From CAVQJU01 sp963729215 (GTDB lineage Bacteria; Acidobacteriota; Vicinamibacteria; Vicinamibacterales; CAVVIG01): a DNA stretch of 64,000 bases. The DNA is taken from contig CAVSND010000031.1 in assembly GCA_963729215.1 (NCBI GenBank), forward strand, positions 310,001 to 374,000, in the 5' to 3' direction. Below are positions 24,994 through 34,492 of this stretch, one piece after another. A program made the position numbers and the translations under genes. The notes beneath the pieces were generated by a model. It had not been told where the DNA came from. It was given only the letters and a program-made list of their open reading frames with translations, and did not search any database. The stretch's first letter is position 1. Every line of letters begins with the position of its first letter.

Positions 24994-26019
24994 TAGTCGA
25001 TTGAAATTTTCCTGAGCAGGTTGAAGTCCGAGAGCATTTTGCCCGCACCGAGCACGACCGAGGACAGCGGGTCCTCCGCCATGGCGAGCGGCAGCCCTGT
25101 TTCCTCACGCAGACGCTTGTCGAGATTCTTCAGCATCGAGCCGCCGCCGGTGAGCACGATGCCGCGATCGACGATGTCGGCGGACAGTTCGGGCGGCGTG
25201 CGCTCGAGCGCCACCCGGACAGCGTCCACGATCACGTTCACGGTCTCGGCCAGCGCTTCGCGAATTTCCTCGTCGCTGATCGTGATGGTCTTGGGCACAC
25301 CTTCGATCAAGTGGCGGCCCTTGATCTCCATCGTCATCCGCTCCTCGAGGGGGAAGGCCGAGCCGACTTCGATCTTGATGGCCTCGGCCTGTACGCTCGC
25401 CGATGAGCAGGTTGTACGTTTTCTTGATGTACTGGATGATCGCCTCATCCATCTCGTTTCCGGCCACGCGCACGGCCTTGCTGTAGACGATGCCGGCGAG
25501 CGAGATGACGGCAATGTCGGTCGTGCCGCCGCCAATGTCCACGATCATGTTGCCCGATGGCTCCGTGATCGGCATGCCGGCGCCGATGGCCGCCGCCATG
25601 GCCTCTTCGACCAGGTGGACTTCACTCGCCTTTGCCCGGTAGGCGCTGTCCTTGACGGCCCGCTTCTCGACCTGCGTAATCTCGGAAGGAACGCCGATCA
25701 CGATGCGCGGCCGGACCCACACGTTCCTGTTGTGCGCCTTCTTGATGAAGTAGGTCAGCATCTTCTCGGTGACCTCGAAGTCGGCGATGACGCCGTCCTT
25801 CATCGGCTTGATGGCGACGATATTGCCGGGCGTCCGGCCCAGCATGTCCTTGGCTTCCTTGCCGACGGCTTCGACCCGTCCGTTGACCTTGTTGATGGCC
25901 ACGATCGAGGGCTCGTTGACCACGATGCCCTTGCCGCGCGCGTAGACGCACGTATTGGCCGTACCGAGATCGATGGCCAGATCACTTGAAAAGAGCGACA
26001 ACATCGAACGAAGACTCAA
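24993..26019 (-). CDS. mreB: rod shape-determining actin homologue MreB, frameshifted
   Basis: MreB filaments direct cell wall synthesis on the inner face of the membrane. The corrected protein has about 341 residues. Actin-fold marks are AIDLGTANTCVY at the N-terminus, VDIGGGTTDIAV near residue 165, and VLTGGGSMLKNL near the C-terminus. One extra base near 25390 (ACAGGCC in place of ACGGCC on the coding strand) breaks the frame after LLIGERT; the rest continues perfectly. Since mreB is normally essential in rods, sequencing error is the likely cause. I chose the TTG start because AGGAG lies six bases before it and the extra residues resemble the E. coli N-terminus. Confidence 0.93.
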
Positions 26020-26025
26020 AGAAAA

Positions 26026-26030
26026 CTCCT
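26026..26030 (-). promoter_or_regulatory. Shine-Dalgarno AGGAG that selects a TTG start for mreB
   Basis: AGGAG on the minus strand is separated by six bases from a TTG codon, whereas the ATG five codons further in has no ribosome binding site at a usable distance. The TTG start gives the N-terminus LSLRSMLSLFSSDLAIDLG. Confidence 0.6.
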
Positions 26031-26152
26031 GTCGTGGGCGGTGGTCGGCGCTCAGCCTCGGTCGTCGGCGGTTGGCGAAAGTGCGCGGATTCGTGCAATT
26101 CCGATCACCCGCCGCCAATCATGGCTCATTCAATGCCAAGCGCCGTGTCGCG

Positions 26153-27319
26153 TCAGTTATCGGCTGGAGCGCGTGCGGCCTGAATACCGTTCTTGCCCGA
26201 GTCCTTCACTCCGTACATCGCCTTGTCGGCAGCCGCCATCAATTCCTCGGCCGACGCCGCCACGTCGGGCAGGGTCGCGAGGCCGACCGAGGCGGTCAGG
26301 CGGATGGCAAGGCCGTCGCGGGCAAGGAAGTTGTGGGCGGCAATCCGCTCCCGGACGCGTTCGCCGACCGCAAACGCGCCTTCTCCGCCGGTGTCGGGCA
26401 GCACGACCGCGAACTCGTCGCCGCCGAACCTGGCGACGACGTCCGTTTCACGGGCGCTGCCCCGGATGACGGCCGCCGCTTCGACCAGCGCCCGGCTGCC
26501 GGATAGATGGCCGTGGGTGTCGTTGACGCTCTTGAAGCCGTCGAGGTCGATGAACAGCAGCGATACCGGCCGCCCGCTGCGGGACGCGCGCTTGGCTTCC
26601 CTGCGCAGCATGGCGTTCAGGTATCGCGAGTTGTACAGGTGCGTCAGGTCGTCGGTCACCGACAGCGCCTCGGCCCGCTTGAGCAGCAGCGCACTGTCGA
26701 GCGCTGCGGCCGCCGGCTCGACCAGGACGCGCAGGGCCTTCAGGACGGCGGGCGACAACTGCGGTTTCTTCGCCGAGGCCGCTCGATCGAAGCCGATGAG
26801 CGCGCCGACGCGCCGGCCGCGGCACGCAAGCGGGAACGCCAGGACCGCGCCCACGGACTCGCTCCGGATGCGCGCGTCGCCGCGCAGGTCTTCGCTGGTG
26901 AAGTCCTCCCCGCGGTACATCACCCAGTTCGCCACGCTATGCAGGGCCGGCCCCATGTCGGGCGTGAGGCCCCGGCCCGCCAGCACTTGAAGGCGCGCAG
27001 ACAAATCGGAGGACACAACAGCCCAGCTCGGCGCCGGGATCCAGCCAGCGGCCCGCTCGACCAGCAGTTCCGCGATCTCGGCTGGCTCGAGCGTCGTGGT
27101 CAACGCGCGCACGATGTCCTGCAGCGCGTCGTGGCGTTCGACATGCCGGCGCAACTGGCGCTGATTCACGCGCAGGCGCGCCGCGAGGTCGAGCCCCGTG
27201 GCCGCGAGCGACAACTCACCGGGACGACGCGTTTTGGACCCGCGCTTGCGGACAGCGGCCACGGCTGGGTAGGACCGGCGTGAACTTGACGGATTGGTGG
27301 CTCGGCTCAAGGGCGGCAT
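26153..27319 (-). CDS. GAF-domain diguanylate cyclase
   Basis: The 388-residue protein combines a GAF-like sensor at about residues 70-215 and a GGDEF domain at about 225-385. The active-site motif is intact as RFGGDEFAVVLP near residue 298. RETD lies five residues before it and matches the RxxD inhibitory site that binds c-di-GMP. The enzyme should make c-di-GMP from GTP, with product feedback. The N-terminal 40 residues are basic and low in complexity; translation could start later. It lies upstream of mreB on the same strand, about 130 bases away, and is divergent from ppiD. Confidence 0.9.
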   Translation of the reverse strand: MPPLSRATNPSSSRRSYPAVAAVRKRGSKTRRPGELSLAATGLDLAARLRVNQRQLRRHVERHDALQDIVRALTTTLEPAEIAELLVERAAGWIPAPSWAVVSSDLSARLQVLAGRGLTPDMGPALHSVANWVMYRGEDFTSEDLRGDARIRSESVGAVLAFPLACRGRRVGALIGFDRAASAKKPQLSPAVLKALRVLVEPAAAALDSALLLKRAEALSVTDDLTHLYNSRYLNAMLRREAKRASRSGRPVSLLFIDLDGFKSVNDTHGHLSGSRALVEAAAVIRGSARETDVVARFGGDEFAVVLPDTGGEGAFAVGERVRERIAAHNFLARDGLAIRLTASVGLATLPDVAASAEELMAAADKAMYGVKDSGKNGIQAARAPADN

Positions 27320-27450
27320 CGAGGACTACGGTCCAACCTCAGCTGGACGTAAGTACTTCTATCCACGGCAAATATACCACAGGGCCGGGCCTGGCTCGCT
27401 TGCCACCATCGAAGTTCCTGTCATACCATCAACGTTTTGAAGGTGCGCCC

Positions 27451-29373
27451 ATGACGATGCTCGACCGCATGCGCCGGCACAGGTCCTGGCTCCAGTGGAG
27501 CCTGGTGATCATTGTGCTGGCGTTCATCATTGCCTACATCCCGGACTTCCTGCGTTCAGCTCGGGGACCGACGCCGCGTCCGGCGACACCATCGCGAGCG
27601 TCGAGGGCCGCGTGATTACATCGGGCGACTTCCGCCGGACGTACCAGGCACAGCTGCAGGCCTACCGCTCCGCTTACGGCGGCAACATGAGCGAGCAGCT
27701 GCTCAAGCAGCTCGGCATCGAACAGCAGATTCTGCAGTCGATGGTGGACGAACAGGCGTCGGTCGCCGAGGCCGGCCGCGTCGGCATCCAGGTGAGCGAC
27801 GAAGAAGTGCGCCAGCGGATCCTCGCCATCCCGGCGTTCCAGGACAACGGCCATTTCATCGGCGACCAGCGATATCAGCAGCTGCTGCGCATGCAGCGCC
27901 CGCCGCTGACGCCGGCCGATTTCGAAGAGGGCATCCGCCGGAGCCTTACGGTGGAAAAACTGCGCGCCTCGCTCACCGACTGGCTGACGGTGCCCGACAA
28001 GGAACTCGAGCAGGAGTATCGCCGCCGCAACGACAAGGTCAAGCTGGCGGTCGTGAGCTTCCTGGCGGACGGTTTCCGCGCGCAGGCGACCGTGACCGAT
28101 CAGGAAGTCGCCGCGCACTTCAGCGCGCACGCCGCGGATTTCAAGGTCCCCGAGAAGCGCAAGATCAAGTTCCTGATCGTGGACATCGACGCCATCCGCG
28201 CGAAGGTCACGGTCCCGGCGGCGGATATCGAGCGCGCCTACAACGACAATCTCGATCAGTATTCGACGCCGGAACAGGTGCGGGCCAGCCACATCCTCTT
28301 CAGAACGGAAGGCAAAGACGAAGCGGCGGTCAAGGCGAAGGCCGAGGACGTGCTGAAACAGGCCAGAGCCGGCGCCGACTTCGGCGCGCTGGCGAAGAAG
28401 TACTCCGACGACGAGGCGAGCGCGAAGAACGGGGGCGATCTCGACTACCTCGGTACGCGGGCGCATGGTGGCCGAGTTCGATCAGGCGGCGTTCACGCTG
28501 CAGGCGGGCCAGATCAGCGACGTCGTGAAAACGCAGTTCGGCTACGACATCATCAAAGTGACCGACAAGAAACCCGGCACGAAGCGCACGCTGGCCGAAG
28601 TGCAGCCGCAGCTGACCGACCAGTTGTCGTACGAGCGCGCTCAGACGCAGGCCGGCGATCTGGCAGCCAGCCTCGAGAAGCAGATTACGAAGGCGTCCGA
28701 CCTCGACAAGATCGCGAAGGCGCAGAACCTGAACGTTCAGGAGTCAGGCTTCTTCGCTCGCGACGAACCGATCCTGGGCCTCGGCCCTTCGCCGGAAGCG
28801 GCGTCCCGCGCGTTCGACATGAAAGTCGGCGACGTCTCGCCGGCGCTGCGCGCCTCGCGCGGCTTCGTATTCATCACGCTCGTCGCGAAGCAGGATCCGT
28901 ACGCGCCGAAACTGGACGAAGTGAAGGATCGCGTCCGCGACGAGGTGATCAAGCTGAAGGCGCGCGACCTGAGCAAGCAGAAGGCGACCGACGTCGCTGC
29001 GAAGCTGAAGACCGCGCCCGATTTCGAGAAGGCCGCGAAGGCCGCCGGCGTGGAAGCGAAAACCACCGAGCTCATCGCCCGCGACGCGCCGCTGCCCGAC
29101 CTGGGCGTGGCACCCGCCGTCGAAGACGCCGCGTTCTCACTGCCGGTCGGCTCGGTCAGCGAGCCGATTACCGTCGCCAACGGGACCGCGGTGATCAAAG
29201 TGGTCCAGAAGCAGGAAACGACGCCCGAAGACTACGCGCTCGCGAAAGACCGGTTCCGGGACGAACTGCTCGCGGATCGCCGGGGCAGGTTCTTCGGGGC
29301 GTACATGACCAAGGCGAAGGCGAAGATGAAGATCGAGGTCAATCGCGAAACGCTGCAGAAGGCAGTCTCGTAG
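27451..29373 (+). CDS. ppiD: PpiD-like periplasmic peptidyl-prolyl isomerase, two frameshifts
   Basis: The corrected product is about 640 residues: an N-terminal cytoplasmic tail and membrane anchor (MTMLDRMRRHRSWLQWSLVI), a SurA-like N-terminal chaperone region (about 50-230), a parvulin domain (about 265-365, VRASHILFRTEG to FGYDIIKV), and a long C-terminal chaperone region. It probably assists folding of exported proteins at the inner membrane. The frame is lost near 27554 (one base missing) and regained near 28455 (one base extra), so the net length is in frame. AAGGTG precedes the ATG. A second parvulin-like half at the C-terminus is degenerate. Confidence 0.87.
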
Positions 29374-29375
29374 AG

Positions 29376-29445
29376 GGTGGAGGTTGGGTAGGGACGTCAA
29401 AGGCCCAGCCCCAAGACCCCAACCTCTACTCTCCAACCTCCTACC
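29376..29445. terminator. convergent inverted repeat overlapping the sppA stop
   Basis: GGTGGAGGTTGG at 29376-29387 pairs with CCAACCTCCTACC at 29433-29445 with one bulge. The left arm begins just after the ppiD stop and the right arm contains the sppA stop codon. It is well placed to act as a bidirectional terminator. No U-tract is present. Confidence 0.5.
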
Positions 29446-31261
29446 GCACCCACACTGTCGGCATCATCGCGAGCAGCTCTCCGCGGCGGAACATCGCGAG
29501 GGGACCGCGCAGCAGCCGCAGCGCCTCCAGTTCCCCTTTCGACAGATTGGCCGAGAGCCACGTATTGACGGCCAGCTGATCGCCGGCGCCGAATTGCTCG
29601 CTGAGGATTTCGTAGAAGCTCTTGCGAGGCGGGAACACCACGAGCTCGACCTCGCTCTCGGCCGACAGCTTCGCGCGCTGCTTGGCAATGCCGACGGCGG
29701 CGTCCAGGCCGCCCAACGCGTCCACAAGGCCATTGTCCTTGGCCTGCTGTCCAGTCCAGACACGGCCCTGCGCCACCGCATCGATCTTCTCGGGCGTCGT
29801 GTGGCGGGAAGCCGCGACCTTCTCGATGAACTGGTCGTAGAACGCGTGCAGCTGCTCTTCCAGCTTCTTGACCTCGCTGGCGTTGTACGGCCGCGCCGGC
29901 GAGTTGATCTCGGCGTGCTTGCCGATGCTCGTCGACTCAATGTGCGCGCCCAGCTTCTGGTACACGCCGCCGGTCACGATCTTGCCCCCGAAGATGCCGA
30001 TCGATCCGGTCAGCGTCGAGGGCTGCGCGACGATGACCTGCGCCGGCATCGCGATGTAGTAGCCGCCCGACGCCGCCAGGTCGGACATCGACGCGACAAT
30101 CGGGCGATCGGCGCGTTCGTTCCTCGCGATCATCAGCTCGCGCCAGATGGCATCGGACGCGGACGCCGACCCGCCGGGGCTGTCGATGCGGATCACAATC
30201 GCGCGCAGCGATGTGTCGCGCCTCGCCTGGCGGATGGCCTCGATGAGGGTGTCGGCGCCGACGATTTCGCCGTTCAGGGGATCGAAACCGCTCTTGCCGC
30301 TGTTGATGGTCCCGGTGGCGTAGATCACGCCGATCCGCGGCCCGCGGTTGAGGCCGAACGAGGACGCGCCGATGCGCGAGTAGTCTTCGCCGTCGATCTT
30401 GCGCAGCGGCGCCTCGCTGACGCTGGCAACGCCCGCCTTCGCCGTCTCGCCTGCCTTGGCCGCTCCGCGGCTGCTCTTCAGCCGTTCGTCAACCTGGTCC
30501 TCGTACGCCACATCGTCCACCAGCCCGGCACGCAGTGCGTCCTCCGGCAGAAATGGACCCTCATCCAGCAGCCGTTCGATTTCTGCGGGGTTCTTCTTGC
30601 GGCCCTCGGCCACGCCACGGACGAACTGGTTGAAGAGCGCCCGGTTGAGCGATTCGTCCATCTCCTTGTGCGCGCGCGTGTAGCCCTTTTCGGTGAGCTG
30701 GTTCGACGCGGTCTTGTAGTCGCCGATATGGTGCAGGTCCGGGTACGCGCCGATCTTGTCGAGCGTGCCGCGCAGGAACACCTGATAGGTCGCGACGCCG
30801 TTGAGATCGAGCGCGCTCGAGGGCATCAGGAAAACGCGGTCGGCGGCGGTGGCCAGGTAGTACTCCTTGTCGCCGCCGTATTCCATGTAGGCGTACACGG
30901 GCTTGCCGGACTTCTTGAAGTCCAGCACGGCATCCCGAATCTCCTGCACTTTGGCCCAGTAGGGCGACTCGAACCCCGTGGGTTTGAGCAGCAGCGACGA
31001 GACGCGGGCATCGACCTTGGCCTTGCGCAGGTTGTCCACCACGCCGCGGACGGTCACGGCCTTCGAACCGCGCAGATAGCCGACGACATTGGCCGGGGCG
31101 ACTTCAGCGAGATCGCCGCCGACCTTGAGGACCAGCGTCGAATTGGACGAAACCGCCGGTTCCCGGCCGACAGCCAGGTAGAGCAGCAGGAATCCGGCCA
31201 CCGACACGAACAGCGCGAAGCCTAGGATGGTGAAGATGACGGTGAATCTTCGGCGGGCCAT
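29441..31261 (-). CDS. sppA: signal peptide peptidase SppA, 67 kDa type
   Basis: SppA degrades cleaved signal peptides in the membrane. The 606-residue protein has an N-terminal anchor (about 8-30) and two tandem S49 domains. The general-base lysine is in HIGDYKTA near residue 182 and the nucleophilic serine is in AASGGYYIA near 395, so the active site is intact. The length is that of the duplicated 67 kDa form. AGGAG lies a few bases before the ATG. The gene converges with ppiD and is divergent from tRNA-Leu. Confidence 0.94.
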   Translation of the reverse strand: MARRRFTVIFTILGFALFVSVAGFLLLYLAVGREPAVSSNSTLVLKVGGDLAEVAPANVVGYLRGSKAVTVRGVVDNLRKAKVDARVSSLLLKPTGFESPYWAKVQEIRDAVLDFKKSGKPVYAYMEYGGDKEYYLATAADRVFLMPSSALDLNGVATYQVFLRGTLDKIGAYPDLHHIGDYKTASNQLTEKGYTRAHKEMDESLNRALFNQFVRGVAEGRKKNPAEIERLLDEGPFLPEDALRAGLVDDVAYEDQVDERLKSSRGAAKAGETAKAGVASVSEAPLRKIDGEDYSRIGASSFGLNRGPRIGVIYATGTINSGKSGFDPLNGEIVGADTLIEAIRQARRDTSLRAIVIRIDSPGGSASASDAIWRELMIARNERADRPIVASMSDLAASGGYYIAMPAQVIVAQPSTLTGSIGIFGGKIVTGGVYQKLGAHIESTSIGKHAEINSPARPYNASEVKKLEEQLHAFYDQFIEKVAASRHTTPEKIDAVAQGRVWTGQQAKDNGLVDALGGLDAAVGIAKQRAKLSAESEVELVVFPPRKSFYEILSEQFGAGDQLAVNTWLSANLSKGELEALRLLRGPLAMFRRGELLAMMPTVWVR

Positions 31262-31322
31262 GATGGTCTCCTGTGAGGACGGCCTTTAATTCTCGCACGG
31301 CCGCGCCGTGCCCACGGCGGAA

Positions 31323-31351
31323 TCGACCGTCCGCGGCCGTTCAGCTATACT
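31323..31351 (+). promoter_or_regulatory. promoter of tRNA-Leu
   Basis: TCGACC at 31323-31328 (four of six matches to the -35) and TATACT at 31346-31351 (five of six to the -10) are separated by exactly 17 bases. Transcription would start about 38 bases before the mature tRNA end. This is the best sigma-70-like promoter that I see in the window. Confidence 0.6.
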
Positions 31352-31395
31352 GAAACGTTCGCGGCGCCCGCCGGGGCGGCCGCATCACACCACTT

Positions 31396-31481
31396 GCGGA
31401 AGTGGCGGAACGGCAGACGCGCTAGCCTCAGGAGCTAGTCCGAGCAATCGGGTCGGGGTTCAAATCCCCGCTTCCGCACCA
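31396..31481 (+). tRNA. tRNA-Leu (anticodon CAG)
   Basis: The acceptor stem GCGGAAG pairs perfectly with CTTCCGC, and the discriminator A and the encoded CCA follow. The anticodon stem CTAGC/GCTAG encloses the loop CTCAGGA, so the anticodon is CAG at 31429-31431 and reads CUG. The T arm GGGGTTCAAATCCCC is regular, and the long variable arm is that of a class II tRNA. The 341-base gap between sppA and the next gene holds this tRNA, its promoter, and about 120 bases of leader for the following gene in which I see nothing else firm. Confidence 0.97.
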
Positions 31482-31603
31482 GCAACTTACCAATCACGGA
31501 CAGAAGCGCCGAGGTGGACGACGGGGGCGGCGTCGGGTAAGATCCGCGCGCACATGCGAGCGGCCATCCTGGTCGCCTCGACACACGAACCGAGAGACTG
31601 CCT

Positions 31604-32317
31604 ATGAGAAAACTATCAAGACTGAAAACCCATCTCGCGGCGCTCACGATCGCGCTGCTCGCGGGCTCATATCTCGTGCTGGCGCAGGCACCGGCCGGGC
31701 AGCGAGGCCTTCCCGGGGCGCCCCCACCCCCGCAGCCGATGTCGTTCTTCATCACCAGCGCCTCCAAGGGCGACGGCGCCAACTACGGCGGCCTGGCCGG
31801 GGCTGACGCCTACTGCCAGCAGCTCGCGACGGCGGCGGGACGCGGCGCACCGGTGACCTGGCATGCGTACCTCAGCACCCAGGGTACGGGCGCCGTCAAC
31901 GCACGCGACCGCATCGGCAGCGGCCCGTGGTACAACGCGAACGGCCAGATGGTCGGCCGCGGCGTCGCCCAGATCCACGGCGACGACATCAACGACGCGC
32001 GCATGGGCGTGGCGTTCGGCAAGCAGCTGTCGCTGACCGAGAAGAAGGGGATCGTCAACGGCGTCGGCGACATGCCGAACCAGCACGACATCCTGACGGG
32101 TTCGCAGCCTGACGGCCGTGCTTACACCGATGGCATGGACCATACCTGCAACAACTGGACGAGCAATAGCATGGGAACGGCTCAGCTTGGCCATTCAGAC
32201 AAGCAGGGCGGCGGCAACGGCTCGTGGAACTCGACGCACGCCAGCCGCGGCTGCAGCCAGGAGAACCTGGTCAGCACCGGCGGCGCCGGACTGCTCTACT
32301 GTTTCGCGGTCAACTAG
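31604..32317 (+). CDS. secreted lectin-like protein
   Basis: The 237-residue protein has a signal peptide (residues 1-28, ending in YLVLAQA) and a proline-rich linker. A domain then begins FFITSASKGDGANYGGLAGADAYCQQLA. Four cysteines in the mature part, the CNNWTSNS segment and the terminal GGAGLLYCFAVN resemble the C-type lectin/endostatin-like fold seen in bacterial secreted proteins. Binding partners are unknown. Phrases such as TWHAYLSTQG and DRIGSGPWYNA recur in this group. It stands alone between the tRNA and a word-array repeat. Confidence 0.7.
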   Translation: MRKLSRLKTHLAALTIALLAGSYLVLAQAPAGQRGLPGAPPPPQPMSFFITSASKGDGANYGGLAGADAYCQQLATAAGRGAPVTWHAYLSTQGTGAVNARDRIGSGPWYNANGQMVGRGVAQIHGDDINDARMGVAFGKQLSLTEKKGIVNGVGDMPNQHDILTGSQPDGRAYTDGMDHTCNNWTSNSMGTAQLGHSDKQGGGNGSWNSTHASRGCSQENLVSTGGAGLLYCFAVN

Positions 32318-32455
32318 GTTCAAGGTTCGAGAAGTTCGAGAGGTTCGAGGGGTTCAAAGGGTTCAGGAGTTCCGGGGTTCTCGAGTTCAACGCGCAGTGC
32401 TTGCGCAGAACTTTCGGACCCCGGAACTCTGTAACTCTGGCGTCTTACGCCACTG
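32318..32455. repeat. word-array inverted repeat, second copy of the GGTTCGAG family
   Basis: Directly after the stop codon there are repeats of GGTTCAAG, GTTCGAGA and GGTTCGAG, the same words as at 10049-10150. Inside lies a perfect 12 base pair inverted repeat, GAGTTCCGGGGT at 32367-32378 and ACCCCGGAACTC at 32418-32429. A small hairpin (GGCGT-CTT-ACGCC) follows near 32440. A terminator or RNA-end stabiliser is the likely role. Confidence 0.65.
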
Positions 32456-32521
32456 GTAATTGACCTAACACCACGCCTGGTATTACGGTATTTACACTTC
32501 ACTAGGCGGCAACCGATCCAT

Positions 32522-34492
32522 ATGCACACCGCGAATACCGACATCACGCTGGGCCAGGACACTCCTGTACGCGGCGCACGAATTGTTCTGACAGCCCCGC
32601 TCACCGAGATCATCGATCACGCGGGGTATTTCATCCAGATGAGCATGGCCTCGCTGCCCATGTGGCTCGAGGGGATCCTGAACAGGAAATATCCGACGTG
32701 GCGAAACGTCGAGTACAACACCGACGGCTCCGCGCGATACATGCCGGCAGGCGTGCGGGTGCTCGAGGCGTCGCTGCTGCGCCATTACCCCGCCGAAGAC
32801 ATCGCGTGCTGCTACCCGGCGGACCTCGACAAGTTCATCGGGCCCGACACCAGAGTGGTCGCGGTCTCGACGCACAATCCCCTCGGCGTGACCTTCGCGG
32901 CGGGCGTCTATACCTCGATTTTTGGTTCGTCCAAGCAGCCGATCAATTCCCACTACTCGATGGAACTGTTCGACGCGATCAAGGCGAACGCCCATCGTTC
33001 GGGCTTCAAGGTCATCGTCGGCGGGTCGGGCGGCTGGCAGATCACCCAGACCAATTCCTGGGAACGCCTGAGCGTCGACTGCGTCGTCGAGGGACGCAGC
33101 GAATCGGCGGACGTCCTCAAGCTGTTCGACAAGGCGATTGCCGGCGAAGAGCTCCCGAAACAGGTGGACGTGGTCCATCCGAAAGACCGCAACGAGATTC
33201 TGTTCCCGGATAAGCGAACGACGTTCGGCGTTGTCGAGATGACGACCGGTTGCGGCCGCCGCTGCCAGTTCTGCGTGCCCGATCTCAACCCGCAGATCGA
33301 CATGCCGAAGGACAAGATGATGGAGGCCGTCCGGGCGAACGTGCGCGAGGGCAACAAGCAGATCTCGCTGGCCACCGAGGACATGTTCATCTGGGGCCAG
33401 GTCCACACCAACACGCCGTTCTATTTCCCGAACCGCGAAGCGCTCGTCGACCTCTACAAGTCGGTGTGCGAAACACCCGGCGTCGAGCAGCACGTCCTGA
33501 GTCACTCGACGATCGCGCCGGCCGTCGTCGACCCGATCATGATCGAGCAGATCACCCAGGTTTGTCTCGACAAGAGCCCGATTCATCTCCCCTATCTGAG
33601 CACCCACCCGAAACACAAGGCGCTGGTGCCGCTCGTCGGCCTCGAAACCGGCTCGGTGCGGATCGCCAAACAGATCATGCCCAGCAAGGGCGTGCCGTTT
33701 TCTATCGAAGACTGGCCCAGCGTGCTCGTCCGCGGCCTCGAAGTCATGAACAAGAACAACTGGTTCCCGGCGATGACGCTCATCATCGGCAACCCGGGCG
33801 AGACCGACGAGGACGTCAAGGACACGATCGACCTGATCTACGAAGTCGAGCGCCGCGGCCTGTTCGCGTTCTTCATCCCGTCGATCTTCACGCCGCTCCA
33901 CGACACGCGCATGGAGTCGAAGAAGGGCGTGTCCGAGACGCGCGAGCTCACGCCGCTCCAGTGGCAGCTGATGATGAAGTGCTGGAAGATGAACCTGCGT
34001 CCGGGTCAGGCCAGCTGGTGGGCGCCCACCGTGTGGCGGCTCGGCGCGATCGGGCTCTGGGCGTGGAAGCTGCGGAAGCTGAACGGGCCCGGATTCACGT
34101 GGCCGATGTTCATGTTCGCCAACGCCCTGCCCGAGAAACTCATGGCGAAGATGGGCAAGATCCACCTGGGCCGGCCGCTGAAGATCAAGACGCGCCGGGA
34201 GCTGCTGGCGACGATCAAGCCGCACCAGCACCAGTACCTGCGACCGGACACTGGCGATATGCCGGAACCGCCGGCGGCCGACAAGCTTCCGCCGCCGCCC
34301 AGCGATCGTACATCTCGCTGGTGCCGACGTCGGCCGCTTGATGATGTAAACCTACCGCGCGGCCCGGACTCGAGCCGCGCGGCAGGCAATTCTGGTGAGC
34401 TACTTCGCCGGAGGGGGCTGCGGGGTCGGCGTGTGGTTCTGATACTGGCCCGCAAACTTCTTCTCGACCGCCGTGCGAATGTCGCGAACTGA
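32522..34492 (+). CDS. radical SAM enzyme with B12-binding-like N-terminal domain
   Basis: The protein has an N-terminal Rossmann-like region (about 70-200) in the place of a cobalamin-binding domain but without the DxHxxG histidine motif. A radical SAM domain follows. The cluster motif is CGRRCQFC near residues 244-251, a regular CX3CX2C. ETGSVRIAKQIMPS and LIIGNPGETDED are family segments of B12-type radical SAM proteins. The reaction is unknown. After about residue 595 the sequence turns arginine-rich and overlaps the convergent PCYCGC gene by 93 bases. The neighbouring frame gives AQRSYISLVPTSAA and a stop at 34341, so a frameshift near 34300 probably hides the true end. Confidence 0.85.
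   Translation: MHTANTDITLGQDTPVRGARIVLTAPLTEIIDHAGYFIQMSMASLPMWLEGILNRKYPTWRNVEYNTDGSARYMPAGVRVLEASLLRHYPAEDIACCYPADLDKFIGPDTRVVAVSTHNPLGVTFAAGVYTSIFGSSKQPINSHYSMELFDAIKANAHRSGFKVIVGGSGGWQITQTNSWERLSVDCVVEGRSESADVLKLFDKAIAGEELPKQVDVVHPKDRNEILFPDKRTTFGVVEMTTGCGRRCQFCVPDLNPQIDMPKDKMMEAVRANVREGNKQISLATEDMFIWGQVHTNTPFYFPNREALVDLYKSVCETPGVEQHVLSHSTIAPAVVDPIMIEQITQVCLDKSPIHLPYLSTHPKHKALVPLVGLETGSVRIAKQIMPSKGVPFSIEDWPSVLVRGLEVMNKNNWFPAMTLIIGNPGETDEDVKDTIDLIYEVERRGLFAFFIPSIFTPLHDTRMESKKGVSETRELTPLQWQLMMKCWKMNLRPGQASWWAPTVWRLGAIGLWAWKLRKLNGPGFTWPMFMFANALPEKLMAKMGKIHLGRPLKIKTRRELLATIKPHQHQYLRPDTGDMPEPPAADKLPPPPSDRTSRWCRRRPLDDVNLPRGPDSSRAAGNSGELLRRRGLRGRRVVLILARKLLLDRRANVAN

Noticed and set aside
25380..25400. 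Programmed ribosomal frameshift in mreB
   Set aside because: There is no slippery heptamer or downstream structure, and many unrelated genes in the window have the same kind of single-base change. Sequencing error is simpler.
29384..31225. A 613-codon open frame opposite sppA
   Set aside because: It mirrors sppA codon by codon and has no start site or family similarity.
32492..34231. A 579-codon open frame opposite the radical SAM gene
   Set aside because: It is an antisense shadow with no recognisable domain; the plus-strand gene has intact cluster cysteines.
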